A stretch of 35,735 nt of DNA from Caldisalinibacter kiritimatiensis (GTDB lineage: Bacteria > Bacillota > Clostridia > Tissierellales > Caldisalinibacteraceae), in NCBI RefSeq assembly GCF_000387765.1, contig NZ_ARZA01000058.1, forward strand, positions 1-35,735, written 5' to 3'. The notes beneath the pieces are model-generated. The model was not told where the DNA came from. It did not search any database and was given only the letters and a program-made list of their open reading frames with translations. Position 1 is the first letter of the stretch. Each line of letters starts with the position of its first letter. This document shows positions 26,118-33,569 of this stretch, one piece after another. The translations under genes were made by a program, and so were the position numbers.

Positions 26118-26160
26118 CTTCTCCCGTATAAAACATGTAAATTAATTTGTGTGGGAGAAG
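26118..26160 (+). other. Strong hairpin with a pyrimidine-rich 5' arm
   Basis: CTTCTCCC (26118-26125) pairs with GGGAGAAG (26153-26160); seven inner pairs (three G-U) extend the stem to 15 bp with a 13-nt loop. It is preceded by CCCCCTTC, an unusual C-rich run in this AT-rich DNA, complementary to Shine-Dalgarno sequences. There is no clear T tail. It could be a terminator for 25891-26058 or an RNA regulatory element. Confidence 0.5.
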
Positions 26161-26231
26161 TTATATATTTTATTACTTAGAAAAATTTAAATTTGAAGTG
26201 ATATAATAAAATCATTGAAAGGAGTAAGGAG

Positions 26232-26420
26232 ATGGACAGAGAAAAAATAAAAAAAGTTGCTAAAATTGGTATAATTTCAGGAATAGCCGCTATAGCAACA
26301 AAAGAGATAATAATGGCTAATTGGTTAACAACAGCTGATTTATCAAAAACTATGGAAGGAGGTTTGACTTTCGGGATATATATTGTCATAGCTGGAATAT
26401 GGTATATGATATCAAATTAA
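26232..26420 (+). CDS. 62-residue membrane protein
   Basis: ATG 26232 with AAAGGAGTAAGG upstream. Two hydrophobic segments (AKIGIISGIAAIATKEIIMA and LTFGIYIVIAGIWYMIS) joined by a polar loop. No prepilin site. Family not recognised. Confidence 0.6.
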   Translation: MDREKIKKVAKIGIISGIAAIATKEIIMANWLTTADLSKTMEGGLTFGIYIVIAGIWYMISN

Positions 26421-26441
26421 TAAACAGTAAAGGGGGATAAC

Positions 26442-27000
26442 ATGAATATTAACAAAATTAAAGAGTTAGGAGAACTAGAGAAAGAACTAAATGAATTAGG
26501 AAAAACTTTTAAGAAATTAGTTTATCAAAAGAAAAAGGATTATTTGAATGAATCAGAAAGGGATTTTGAAAAATTCTTTAAAGATAAAGGGTTTGATGTT
26601 AGAAAATTAGGCAATAGTACTATTGAGGCTAGTCATGGGAATACAAGAGTGAAATTAGATATAACCAGATGTAAATATAGACTATGTAGGAGCATACTCA
26701 ATATTTGATTTCAAAGTGCAAATCATAGAGAAAAAAGAATTTAAGATTATGTTGAATAAAATAGGTCATTATCCATAAGTCCAGACAAGTGTAAGAACAG
26801 TAAGCAAGCCTAAAACCGAAGAAGAAAAAATAGATGAAAAAATTGAACAAGCAAAAAAATCAATAAAAGAATTAAATAGTAGAATATCAAATATTGATTC
26901 TGAAGAATGGGGATTTACTTTAACATCCAAGAATGAAAAGAATTTTAAAACAAAACAGTATAAGAGCATTGAAGAACTCCTGGAGAATTATTTTAAATAA
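26442..27000 (+). CDS. Coiled-coil protein, unknown, with one frameshift and one in-frame stop
   Basis: ATG 26442 (AAAGGGGGATAAC upstream). The first 75 residues are helical then beta (LGELEKELNELGKTFKKLVY, GFDVRKLGNSTIEASHGNTR). A slip near 26672 leads to VNIDYVGAYSIFDFKVQIIE and IMLNKIGHYP. TAA 26776-26778 interrupts, then VQTSVRTVSKPKTEEEKIDE and NSRISNIDSEEWGFTLTSKN run to 27000, followed directly by a terminator. The stop stands where a Gln (CAA) would fit. No family recognised. Confidence 0.5.
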
Positions 27001-27010
27001 AAGAGATAAA

Positions 27011-27047
27011 AAGAATCAAAGTTGAAAACAACTTTGGTTCTTTTTTT
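27011..27047 (+). terminator. Rho-independent terminator
   Basis: AAGAATCAAAGTTG (27011-27024) pairs with 27029-27042 (14 bp, one G-U) around AAAA, and a T run ends at 27047. Confidence 0.88.
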
Positions 27048-27090
27048 ATGAAAATTTAAAGCAAAGAATAATGAATTACATTATATATAA

Positions 27091-27129
27091 CCCGCCGAAA
27101 ATGAAAAAAATAGAAAAATGTTGTATAAT
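27091..27129 (+). promoter_or_regulatory. CCCGCCG motif and -10-like box before the amidoligase module
   Basis: ATATAACCCGCCG (motif core 27091-27097) is followed 26 bp later by TATAAT (27124-27129). There is no TTGACA-like -35 at 17 bp (27101-27106 is ATGAAA), so an activator bound at the motif could stand in for it. The first start, GTG 27155, is 25 bases on. Confidence 0.45.
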
Positions 27130-27154
27130 TTTTCTATGGAAAGGGGTGACATAT

Positions 27155-27325
27155 GTGCCTGAAAACAAACCGGATGTATTAGAATTATTAAAATTAACAA
27201 GAACATTAATAAGGCAAATAAAATTTTTTAACAAGATAGAACTATCAAGTGAAGAAGAAGAAATAGTAAGGAAATCACTCAAAAAGCTAAGAAGAAAAAT
27301 AGATGATTATTTGGAGGGTTATTAA
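27155..27325 (+). CDS. 56-residue helical protein, first gene of the amidoligase module
   Basis: GTG 27155 has AAAGGGGTG 7 nt upstream; earlier in-frame ATGs lack one. Entirely helical and charged (VLELLKLTRTLIRQIKFFNK, SSEEEEIVRKSLKKLRRKID). It ends 2 bases before the next start, so it is cotranscribed. Function unknown; it could be a carrier or substrate peptide, but no evidence shows this. Confidence 0.6.
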   Translation: MPENKPDVLELLKLTRTLIRQIKFFNKIELSSEEEEIVRKSLKKLRRKIDDYLEGY

Positions 27326-27327
27326 AA

Positions 27328-28359
27328 TTGAGTGGACTATGTGGGAGAAATTGCAATTCATGTATTTTTAAAGAGTATTTTTGTGAAGGATGTTCTCTTT
27401 GTGAGGTTTGTATGTGTGACAAGAATTGTCGAGATTGTTTTGCTTTATGTCCTGAAAGACCAGCAGGGATAGCGTATTTAATGAGCGTGGGAGGACCTGA
27501 AATAGAAAGTAAGGGAAATAAAAAAATTCATTTACCGGCCCATATACCTATTCTTCCTGATGTATTTAAAGAAAAACCTAGGGGAGATATAATGCCTGTA
27601 ATAGGACTACATGCAGGAAGTATGTTTTCAAGAAATGGAGAAAAGATTAATCCAAAGTATCTAAATAATGGATATGTAAAGGCTTTAAACATAGCTGAAG
27701 GTACAGAAGCAGTTCTAGAGTTTTATGTTAAAGATAGAACTCTTGAAGGATTTTGGGATAATAGAAAAAATAATTACAAAGATTTAAAAAGAATGAATAT
27801 AAAGGCAATAATATCACCAAATTTCTCAGTTTATGAAGATGCTCCTAGACTAGTCCATTTATACAACATAAAAAGGACTACAATAGTATATAATGAAATG
27901 CTTGAAGCTGGACTAAACGCAATTCCTGATGTAAGTTGGTATAGTTTGAAAGATTTGGATAAATGGATTAGGGAGATTAAAAGAAATAAGGTCAAAATGA
28001 TAGCTTTTTCATTCCAGGTAGTAGATGTTAGGTTAAAAGCTTCAAACATATGGAAAAACTATTTAACAGGCTTTAGATATCTATGCAAGAACATAGATCC
28101 GGAGATAGAGATCTTAATAATAGGCATAACATCATCCCGCCGAGTAAAAGAAATTCATGCAGTTGCCTTTGGACATCGGATAATAGTTTTAAATCAATCA
28201 GCTTTTGTTCAGAGTAGACGAGGGATGCTATTTGAAGGAAGAAATAAGAATACAGAGTTTACAAAGGATGATATTTTTCACAGAAATATTATGTACTTTA
28301 ACAAGTTGTATGAAGATATGAACTTAAAGCATAATTTAGGAGGTGAAAAAAATGCCTAA
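27328..28359 (+). CDS. DUF4417-like protein with Cys-rich N-terminus
   Basis: 343 residues from TTG 27328 (TTGGAGGGT upstream). Residues 1-45 hold about 14 Cys in CxxC-like pairs (CGRNCNSC, CEGCSLCEVCMCDKNC), fit for two zinc sites or Fe-S clusters. The middle (LKRMNIKAIISPNFSVYEDA, LVHLYNIKRTTIVYNEMLEA, LNAIPDVSW) matches my memory of the DUF4417 pattern found on phages and plasmids. The C-terminus has a Rossmann-like pattern (IEILIIGITSSRRVKEIHAV). The biochemical role is unknown. It overlaps the next gene by 8 bases, so it belongs to the same unit. Confidence 0.65.
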   Translation: MSGLCGRNCNSCIFKEYFCEGCSLCEVCMCDKNCRDCFALCPERPAGIAYLMSVGGPEIESKGNKKIHLPAHIPILPDVFKEKPRGDIMPVIGLHAGSMFSRNGEKINPKYLNNGYVKALNIAEGTEAVLEFYVKDRTLEGFWDNRKNNYKDLKRMNIKAIISPNFSVYEDAPRLVHLYNIKRTTIVYNEMLEAGLNAIPDVSWYSLKDLDKWIREIKRNKVKMIAFSFQVVDVRLKASNIWKNYLTGFRYLCKNIDPEIEILIIGITSSRRVKEIHAVAFGHRIIVLNQSAFVQSRRGMLFEGRNKNTEFTKDDIFHRNIMYFNKLYEDMNLKHNLGGEKNA

Positions 28360-29839
28360 AGCCAGAAGCTCTACAATTGCAAGTAGAAGTTCAAGAAATA
28401 CAATGGGTCAAGGAATCGGAAACTCAGAAGCAGTAGAAGAAGCAGCTTCAATTGAAGAAACGGAAATGGCAACAAGACTTGAAGATAGAATTAGAAGAAG
28501 TAAGAACGGTACCAGTTTAATATGGAATCCAGAACTAGAAGAAGAAATGAACAATTATTAGTTACCTGTGATCCTAATACTCCAGGAATAGCTAGAGTTT
28601 AAATCTCCTTCAGGGAATACATATGATGTAAACTATGAAGATACAACATGCAACTGTATGCATTATAGAATTAGAGGGGAAGAATGCAGACATATACAGG
28701 CAGCAAATATAGCAAGAGGACAGCTGCAAGAAGAATATAACATACCAGATTCGCCAATAGGGCAAGGAAACATAAATATAAATGAAGCACTGCAAAATCA
28801 GCAAAACATGGATCAAATAGCCGAGGAAAATAGAAGAGCTTTAACGGGAGAATACGAAGATGAAGGACATTTCTATTGTGATAATGTAGAAGAATTTGGA
28901 GTTGCATTAGAAAGACTTAAAAATGTGCCTCTTCCGTATGATAGGGCTAATGCTCTAAACGGTTCAAATATAACATTTGGTATAGAACTTGAATTTGTAG
29001 ATGGAGATTCAGATGCAATAGCAAGAGAATTATATGAATTAGGAATTATATCGGAACCACGAATGGTAAGATATCATGATTCAGGTACACCGGGAAAGTG
29101 GACACTTGAAAGAGATGGTTCGGTAACCTCAGGAAGAAGAGGAGGAGAATTAGTATCACCTGTTCTAAGAGATACTCCTGAGACGTGGGAACAAATAGAA
29201 AAAATATGTGAAGTAGCTAAAAGACATGGAGCGAGAATAAACTATAAATGTGGTGGACATGTTCATGTGAGTATGGAACCATTAGACACAGCAAGACAAA
29301 GGTGGAGGAGATTTTTTAAAGCTATTAAAGGATATGAAGAAACCATCTACAGAGCTTCAGGAGGAAATGAGGGAAGAATAAGAAGTGGACATAGTTATTA
29401 TGCTATGCCTTTTAACGAAAGAGCTAGCTATGGTACAAGAAGAAGAGTTACAATGGAAAGTGAATCAGATGTTCATAGTTTAGTGGAAGATATAGGGAAT
29501 CGTAATAGGTATTATGGAATAAATTTAACAAACATACATAGACCAGACAAACCAAATACTATAGAATTTAGATATTTTAATGGGTCATTAGATCCAGCAA
29601 CAATTCAAGCTAATATAAAGATAGCTGCTGGAATAATTATGGCTTCAGAAAAGGTAAGATCAAAAGATTTAAGGGATGCACCAACACCGGAAACAATGAA
29701 AAGAAGAGGGAATATGCTAAACAATGCTAGAAATGAAAGAAATAATCAATCATTGATGGAATTTTTAGATATCTTTTTTTCAAGAAAAAGAGACAAAGAA
29801 CATGTATTAGGAGTTCTAGCAAGGAATACATGGAGATAA
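28352..29839 (+). CDS. SWIM zinc finger-amidoligase fusion, two frameshifts
   Basis: ATG 28352 (TTAGGAGGTG upstream). A low-complexity start (SRSSRNTMGQGIGNSE) leads, after slips near 28520 and 28602, to NEQLLVTCDPNTPGIARV and the SWIM finger TCNCMHYRIRGEECRHI (Cys, Cys, Cys, His at 28649-28693). From about 28970 the amidoligase_2 (COOH-NH2 ligase) domain runs: ITFGIELEFVDGD, WTLERDGSV, GGELVSPVLRD, CGGHVHVSMEP, YYGINLTNI, NTIEFRYFNGSLDP. This superfamily, distantly related to glutamine synthetase, joins a carboxylate to an amine using ATP. The SWIM finger could dock DNA or a protein target. The slips lie in the linker, outside the catalytic core. Confidence 0.75.
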
Positions 29840-29848
29840 CTCTAAAAC

Positions 29849-29899
29849 TTTAACAAATATAAAATAAAATTTGACACATGTAAAATAATTGGATATAAT
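29849..29899 (+). promoter_or_regulatory. Promoter with tandem operator copies, inside the amidoligase module
   Basis: TTGACA (29871-29876), 17 bp, TATAAT (29894-29899). TTTAACAAATATAAAA (29849-29864) and TTTGACACATGTAAAA (29870-29885) are 21 bp apart. It gives the amidotransferase and cyclotransferase genes their own regulated start. Confidence 0.85.
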
Positions 29900-29930
29900 A
29901 AGATAAACTAAAGTTTTGGAGTTGATATAT

Positions 29931-30703
29931 ATGTGTATGTTATACGCATTTAATGGTGGAAACTATTATGAACTTAATAAGAGTTTAAAACATTTTTTGA
30001 TTTTTCAAATCTACATCCTCATGGATGGGGATTAGCTTTTTATGGTAGAGATAATGAGTTTAGATTAATAAAGGAAGCTAATCCAGCGTATAAGAGTAAG
30101 CTTGCAAAGGATATTGTTAGTAAGAATTTGCCAGGAAAATTAACAATAGCACATATTAGATATAAAACTCTAGGGGAAGAAAAAATAGAGAATACACATC
30201 CTTTTGTTAAAGGGATAAATAATGAGAAGTGGGTATTTGCACATAATGGAAGCATTATAGATCCTAAGGTGTTTGATATATTTATACAACAAGAAGCAAA
30301 GGGAGATACTGATAGTGAAAGAGTATTCTGTTATATAGCTCAAAATCTTCGTGAAAAGAATGATAGAAACTTAGAATACAAAATAAAGGTAATAGAAAAA
30401 TCAATAAAAGAACTAGCTCCTTATGGGAAATTAAACTTACTTTTATCTGATGGAAAACACTTATTTATACATACTAATTTTAAAGATTCTTTATATAAAT
30501 ATAGCGGGAAAGGACATGTATGTTTCTCAACCAGACCTTTAACAAATATTGTAAAAAAAGACGAATGGAGTAGTGTGGAACTCAATAGATTATTTGTCTA
30601 TTTTAATGGAGAATTGATTTATAGAGGAAGAAGTCATGGTTATGAATACTTTAAAAAGCGTAATATAACTAATACACATGAATGGAGTGAAAGATATGTA
30701 TAA
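29931..30703 (+). CDS. Class II glutamine amidotransferase (YafJ-like Ntn hydrolase), one frameshift
   Basis: ATG 29931 starts MCMLYAFNGG: Cys2 becomes the N-terminal nucleophile after Met removal. One missing T in the T run near 29993-29998 shifts the frame; restoring it gives HFFDFSNLHPHGWGLAFYGR. Family motifs follow: IAHIRYKT, NTHPF, WVFAHNGSI and GDTDSERVF. These proteins release ammonia from glutamine or cut gamma-glutamyl amides. Beside an amidoligase and a gamma-glutamylcyclotransferase, it could supply ammonia, trim the product or remove a gamma-glutamyl tag. The stop overlaps the next start by 8 bases. Confidence 0.82.
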
Positions 30704-31019
30704 AATGTTTGTATATGGAACTTTAATGAAAAGACATTCGAACCATGACTTTTTAAAGAATCAAAGGTTTATAGGAAAGGGATTATTAAAAGGATATAAA
30801 ATGTATAGAGTAGTAATTTCATTCCCTGGCATAGTAAAGTCTAGTCAGATAGAAGATGTTGTTATAGGAGAGGTCTATGAAATCGATAAAAAAACATTGC
30901 AGAACTTAGATAAACTCGAAGGAGAAGGACATATGTATAAAAGAGTTAAAGAAAATATTATACTGGAAGACAATAAAGAATTGGAAGCTTATGTATATGA
31001 ATGGGTTAGGCAGTGTTAG
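30696..31019 (+). CDS. Gamma-glutamylcyclotransferase-like protein (AIG2/GGCT fold)
   Basis: 107 residues from ATG 30696 (GGAGTGA upstream). VYGTLM near the N-terminus is the substrate-binding loop of the family; SFPGI, VIGEVYEID and LDKLEGEGHMYKRV (catalytic Glu in LEGE) follow. The family releases a gamma-glutamyl group as 5-oxoproline. The C-terminus is short: reading past the stop with one base removed gives RGVEQVSVEDMPWEPKGG, which resembles the usual GGCT tail, so a frameshift near 31015 is possible (true end about 31074). Translationally coupled to the amidotransferase. Confidence 0.8.
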   Translation: MYKMFVYGTLMKRHSNHDFLKNQRFIGKGLLKGYKMYRVVISFPGIVKSSQIEDVVIGEVYEIDKKTLQNLDKLEGEGHMYKRVKENIILEDNKELEAYVYEWVRQC

Positions 31020-31078
31020 AGGAGTGGAACAAGTAAGTGTAGAAGATATGCCGTGGGAACCAAAAGGAGGTTAAATTC

Positions 31079-31507
31079 ATGAGAATAGAAGAGCAATATA
31101 GGATAATAAGGGATCCGAATAATATAGAAGAAACGAAAGCTCCAAGAAAGCCAATCTTGGTGGTCCTATCTAATGGGGTCGTTGGAGAAGCTTCTACAAT
31201 AAGGGGAGCTGAAGCAATAGTTATAGGGACAGAATATTTTGATGCTGAAGATGCTTTGGATGAATGGCATTATAGAGTAGAGGCGGCAAGAAGGGAAGCT
31301 ATGAAAGCTATAGCAGATGATTTGTATGCAGTTGTATATGATGAAAGACAAGGAATTATAGAAAATAATTATGGAGCTGAACCAGGAGATCCAGATTATG
31401 AACAACCAGATAAGGAACCAATTAAAATTAGAGTAGATACAGAAAAAACTTTTTTATATTCATTAGCCAAAATAAGAGCTATAAGGCCTTTTAGAAAGGG
31501 AAGATAG
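31079..31507 (+). CDS. Hypothetical protein at the end of the amidoligase module
   Basis: 142 residues, ATG 31079 (AAAAGGAGG upstream). A predicted strand (PILVVLSNGVVGEAS), a long helix (AEDALDEWHYRVEAARREAM) and an acidic linker (AEPGDPDYEQPDKE), then a short basic end. I recognise no family. The frame may slip into the Cys-rich segment that follows (overlap at 31500). Confidence 0.55.
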   Translation: MRIEEQYRIIRDPNNIEETKAPRKPILVVLSNGVVGEASTIRGAEAIVIGTEYFDAEDALDEWHYRVEAARREAMKAIADDLYAVVYDERQGIIENNYGAEPGDPDYEQPDKEPIKIRVDTEKTFLYSLAKIRAIRPFRKGR

Positions 31508-31733
31508 TTTTCTTATAAGACCATGTGACGAAGAAGAAAAATACTGCAATATATGTAGTTTTATGACTGAAGAAAAACAAGGAATCTTTTGTGAAGTTTA
31601 TAATGAGCCAAGAGTACCTGAAGATGGGATGGAGTGTACATCCTTTGGCAAAAAAGGAGGAAATACAAGAGAATATATAGGAGGAACATATATAGATATA
31701 GCTCAGGAGTATGACTTAGATAAATATCTATGA
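31500..31733 (+). CDS. Cys-rich zinc-binding-like segment (no clear start)
   Basis: The frame is open without an obvious start: EDSFLIRPCDEEEKYCNICS, KQGIFCEVYNEP, GMECTSFGKKGGNTREY, ending YDLDKYL. Six Cys (C, CxxC and two single) suggest a zinc knuckle or Fe-S protein. ATG 31563 lacks a ribosome site, so this is probably the C-terminus of the preceding protein after a one-base slip near 31500. Otherwise it is a separate small gene with an unseen start. Confidence 0.45.
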   Translation, partial: EDSFLIRPCDEEEKYCNICSFMTEEKQGIFCEVYNEPRVPEDGMECTSFGKKGGNTREYIGGTYIDIAQEYDLDKYL

Positions 31734-31757
31734 TGATTTAAAATACTCATTTTGATA

Positions 31758-31788
31758 AAAGATCCAGCTGTAAGATGCAGCTGGATTT
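31758..31788 (+). terminator. Terminator-like hairpin closing the amidoligase module
   Basis: ATCCAGCTG (31762-31770) and CAGCTGGAT (31778-31786) form a 9-bp stem, extended by G-U and A-T pairs. The T tail is weak (TT then AAAA). Confidence 0.6.
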
Positions 31789-31801
31789 AAAATGAAAACT
31801 A

Positions 31802-31817
31802 CCCGCCGTTTATAATA
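31802..31817 (+). promoter_or_regulatory. CCCGCCG motif with adjacent TATAAT
   Basis: ACTACCCGCCG (31802-31808), then TT and TATAAT (31811-31816). It lies about 45 bases before TTG 31854. The -10-like box here is much nearer the motif than at 27091, so a fixed promoter role is doubtful. Confidence 0.4.
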
Positions 31818-31853
31818 TTTTAATTTATTTCATTTGAATTAGGGGGAATAAAT

Positions 31854-32641
31854 TTGAAATATGAAGAGCATACTGCAATAGGAATAACTGGACTATTAAT
31901 ATTGTCTAAAATAAAAATACTTGGATTAGATGTAAACATAGTATCAATACTAACAACAGGAATAGCTTCGATATTAGCTGATTTGGACCATCTGGAAAGC
32001 AGAATATCAAATAAGATGTATTCAGGCATATCAAGAGCAATAACTAATCTATTGAGCTTGGTTATACCTACAGTACTAGCAGTAATAAGCTATATTCAAT
32101 TTAATAAGTGGAATAATATATATAGATCCTCTACTAGTTCATGGAATCCATTTGTTGTAGGATTAGTTGTTTTTGCTATATCAAATTTATTAATTAGAGA
32201 ACAGTACCAGGTAATAAAAAAAATAGTAGCATATGGGGTGGCTTTTGGATTAATAGCTTATGGAATTTATAAAGAGAACAGAATATTGATAAGTATTGGT
32301 TTGTTTATAGGAACATATATATTAACCGAACATAGGAGCGGAGTAACACATTCAATATTAAGTGCAATCATAACAACCTTAATAGTATTAAAGATAGATA
32401 TAAAATATAATTTGAATTTGACTAGATATGTACTGTTGGGATATTTACTGCATATATTATCTGATTGCTTTACAACCAGAGGATGCCCTATATTTTTCCT
32501 TTTATAAATAAGAGGTTTAGATTTGGGTATAAGATATTAAAATTTAATAGAGAAAATAATTTAAAAGAATATGTGTTGATTGGAATAAACATAATTTCTA
32601 TAATAATACTTCATATTGACTATATTTTAAAATATCTATAG
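31854..32641 (+). CDS. YdjM-type membrane-bound metal-dependent hydrolase, one frameshift
   Basis: TTG 31854 (TAGGGGGAA upstream). Metal motifs of the YdjM (DUF457) family are visible: H6 (EEHTAIG), DLDHLESR, EHRSGVTHS, and LHILSDCFTTRGCPIFFP. About six TM helices fill the rest. One T slip near 32498 separates the last 45 residues (PFINKRFRFGYKILKFNREN, then a TM helix), ending 32641. Members are membrane metal hydrolases linked to the SOS response in E. coli; the substrate is unknown. Confidence 0.78.
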
Positions 32642-32708
32642 GAATACTAAGTGATTAAGAGTAAAAAATAAAGATTGTTTTATAGAAATATGACAAAACA
32701 ATACGATA

Positions 32709-32760
32709 TTTTACACAAGTTAAAGCCACATTGACAAAAGTAAAATTAATAAGATATAAT
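32709..32760 (+). promoter_or_regulatory. Promoter with tandem operator copies
   Basis: TTGACA (32731-32736), 18 bp, TATAAT (32755-32760). TTTTACACAAGTTAAA (32709-32724) and ATTGACAAAAGTAAAA (32730-32745) are 21 bp apart. It drives the DNA-binding protein at 32813, which may thus be autoregulated. Confidence 0.75.
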
Positions 32761-32812
32761 AAAATAAATTAATTCATGATGAATTAGTAATATTTGCGAG
32801 GGAGGATATTGT

Positions 32813-33376
32813 ATGGACAAAGAAACTTATAGTAAGGAGGTAAAAGAAATTTTTGCTACAAATGCTGTATTAAAAAGAAATTCAAAATTAAATGACAAAT
32901 TGGATAGAGCTTATGAATTATCAAAGAAATTAGAAAGTGGAGAAATCATAAAACCACAAGAAGCACATAAATTAGTCAAAGAAATACTTGAGATTTTCTT
33001 TAAAGATCCATTTTCCGATAGTTTCAGTATACCAATGAGATTTATAGAATCTCCACTAGGAAAAATGTTATTTGGCTTAAAATTTGGTATTCCAGAAAAA
33101 GCATATACTACAGCAGAAATTACAGCAATAATGGGAAGGACAAGAGCATTGATTTCTCACGATTCTAAAAATGGATTAGTAAGGAGTGAAAAAAAAGGTA
33201 GAAACATTATTATTTATGAGAATGACCTAATAGATTATATGGTATCAAAAGGAATGTCTCATACTGAAGCACAAAAAAGAATAACTCTTTATCAGCATTT
33301 TAAAGAGCAAGGTTATGATATTAAACAAATAAAAGACAAAATTGAATTAGCAATCTCAGAAGAATATCAAACTTAA
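32813..33376 (+). CDS. DNA-binding protein with MerR/excisionase-like HTH
   Basis: 187 residues, ATG 32813 (GAGGGAGGATATTGT upstream). N-terminal helical region (1-65), then YTTAEITAIMGRTRALISHD, NGLVRSEKKGRNIIIYENDL, IDYMVSKGMS: a helix-turn-helix with a wing that resembles excisionase/MerR N-domains, and a C-terminal helix pair (QKRITLYQHFKEQGYDIKQI). It carries the shared operator at its own promoter and stands before the partition operon. It is a candidate for the element's regulator or a replication/segregation factor. Confidence 0.65.
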   Translation: MDKETYSKEVKEIFATNAVLKRNSKLNDKLDRAYELSKKLESGEIIKPQEAHKLVKEILEIFFKDPFSDSFSIPMRFIESPLGKMLFGLKFGIPEKAYTTAEITAIMGRTRALISHDSKNGLVRSEKKGRNIIIYENDLIDYMVSKGMSHTEAQKRITLYQHFKEQGYDIKQIKDKIELAISEEYQT

Positions 33377-33403
33377 ATAATATGCCAAGAGAGAACCATA
33401 AAG

Positions 33404-33414
33404 ATCCTCCCTTG
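33404..33414 (+). promoter_or_regulatory. Anti-Shine-Dalgarno sequence in the 3' UTR of the 32813 gene
   Basis: ATCCTCCCTTG is complementary over 11 positions (one G-U) to CGAGGGAGGAT at 32797-32807, the ribosome site of the same gene. See findings. Confidence 0.35.
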
Positions 33415-33425
33415 AACAGTCCAAA

Positions 33426-33444
33426 GAGGTACTTAAAGTACCTC
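33426..33444 (+). other. 19-bp palindrome before the par operon
   Basis: GAGGTACTT (33426-33434) and AAGTACCTC (33436-33444) form a perfect inverted repeat around one A. The following ATTAATATTTT makes a weak terminator possible. Since it lies about 45 bp before the -35 of the par promoter, an operator is the other option. Confidence 0.5.
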
Positions 33445-33488
33445 ATTAATATTTTATAAAAAATTTTCAAAAAAATTAAAACCAACTA

Positions 33489-33517
33489 TAGACAAAAATA
33501 TATTTTTTAGGTATAAT
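33489..33517 (+). promoter_or_regulatory. Promoter of the par operon
   Basis: TAGACA (33489-33494), 17 bp, TATAAT (33512-33517). It lacks good copies of the shared operator, so the partition operon is probably under separate control. Confidence 0.65.
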
Positions 33518-33569
33518 ACTAAGTGAAAGAACAAAGCAAAGGGAAAAAGAAAAGAAGGAAGGTGAAGAG

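Noticed and set aside
31024-31074. A 16-residue frame (GTG start) ending in PWEPKGG just after the cyclotransferase, which might be a Gly-Gly peptide substrate of the amidoligase
   Set aside because: It has no spaced ribosome site, and with one base removed it reads on from the cyclotransferase as a normal-looking C-terminal tail. A frameshift explains it better.
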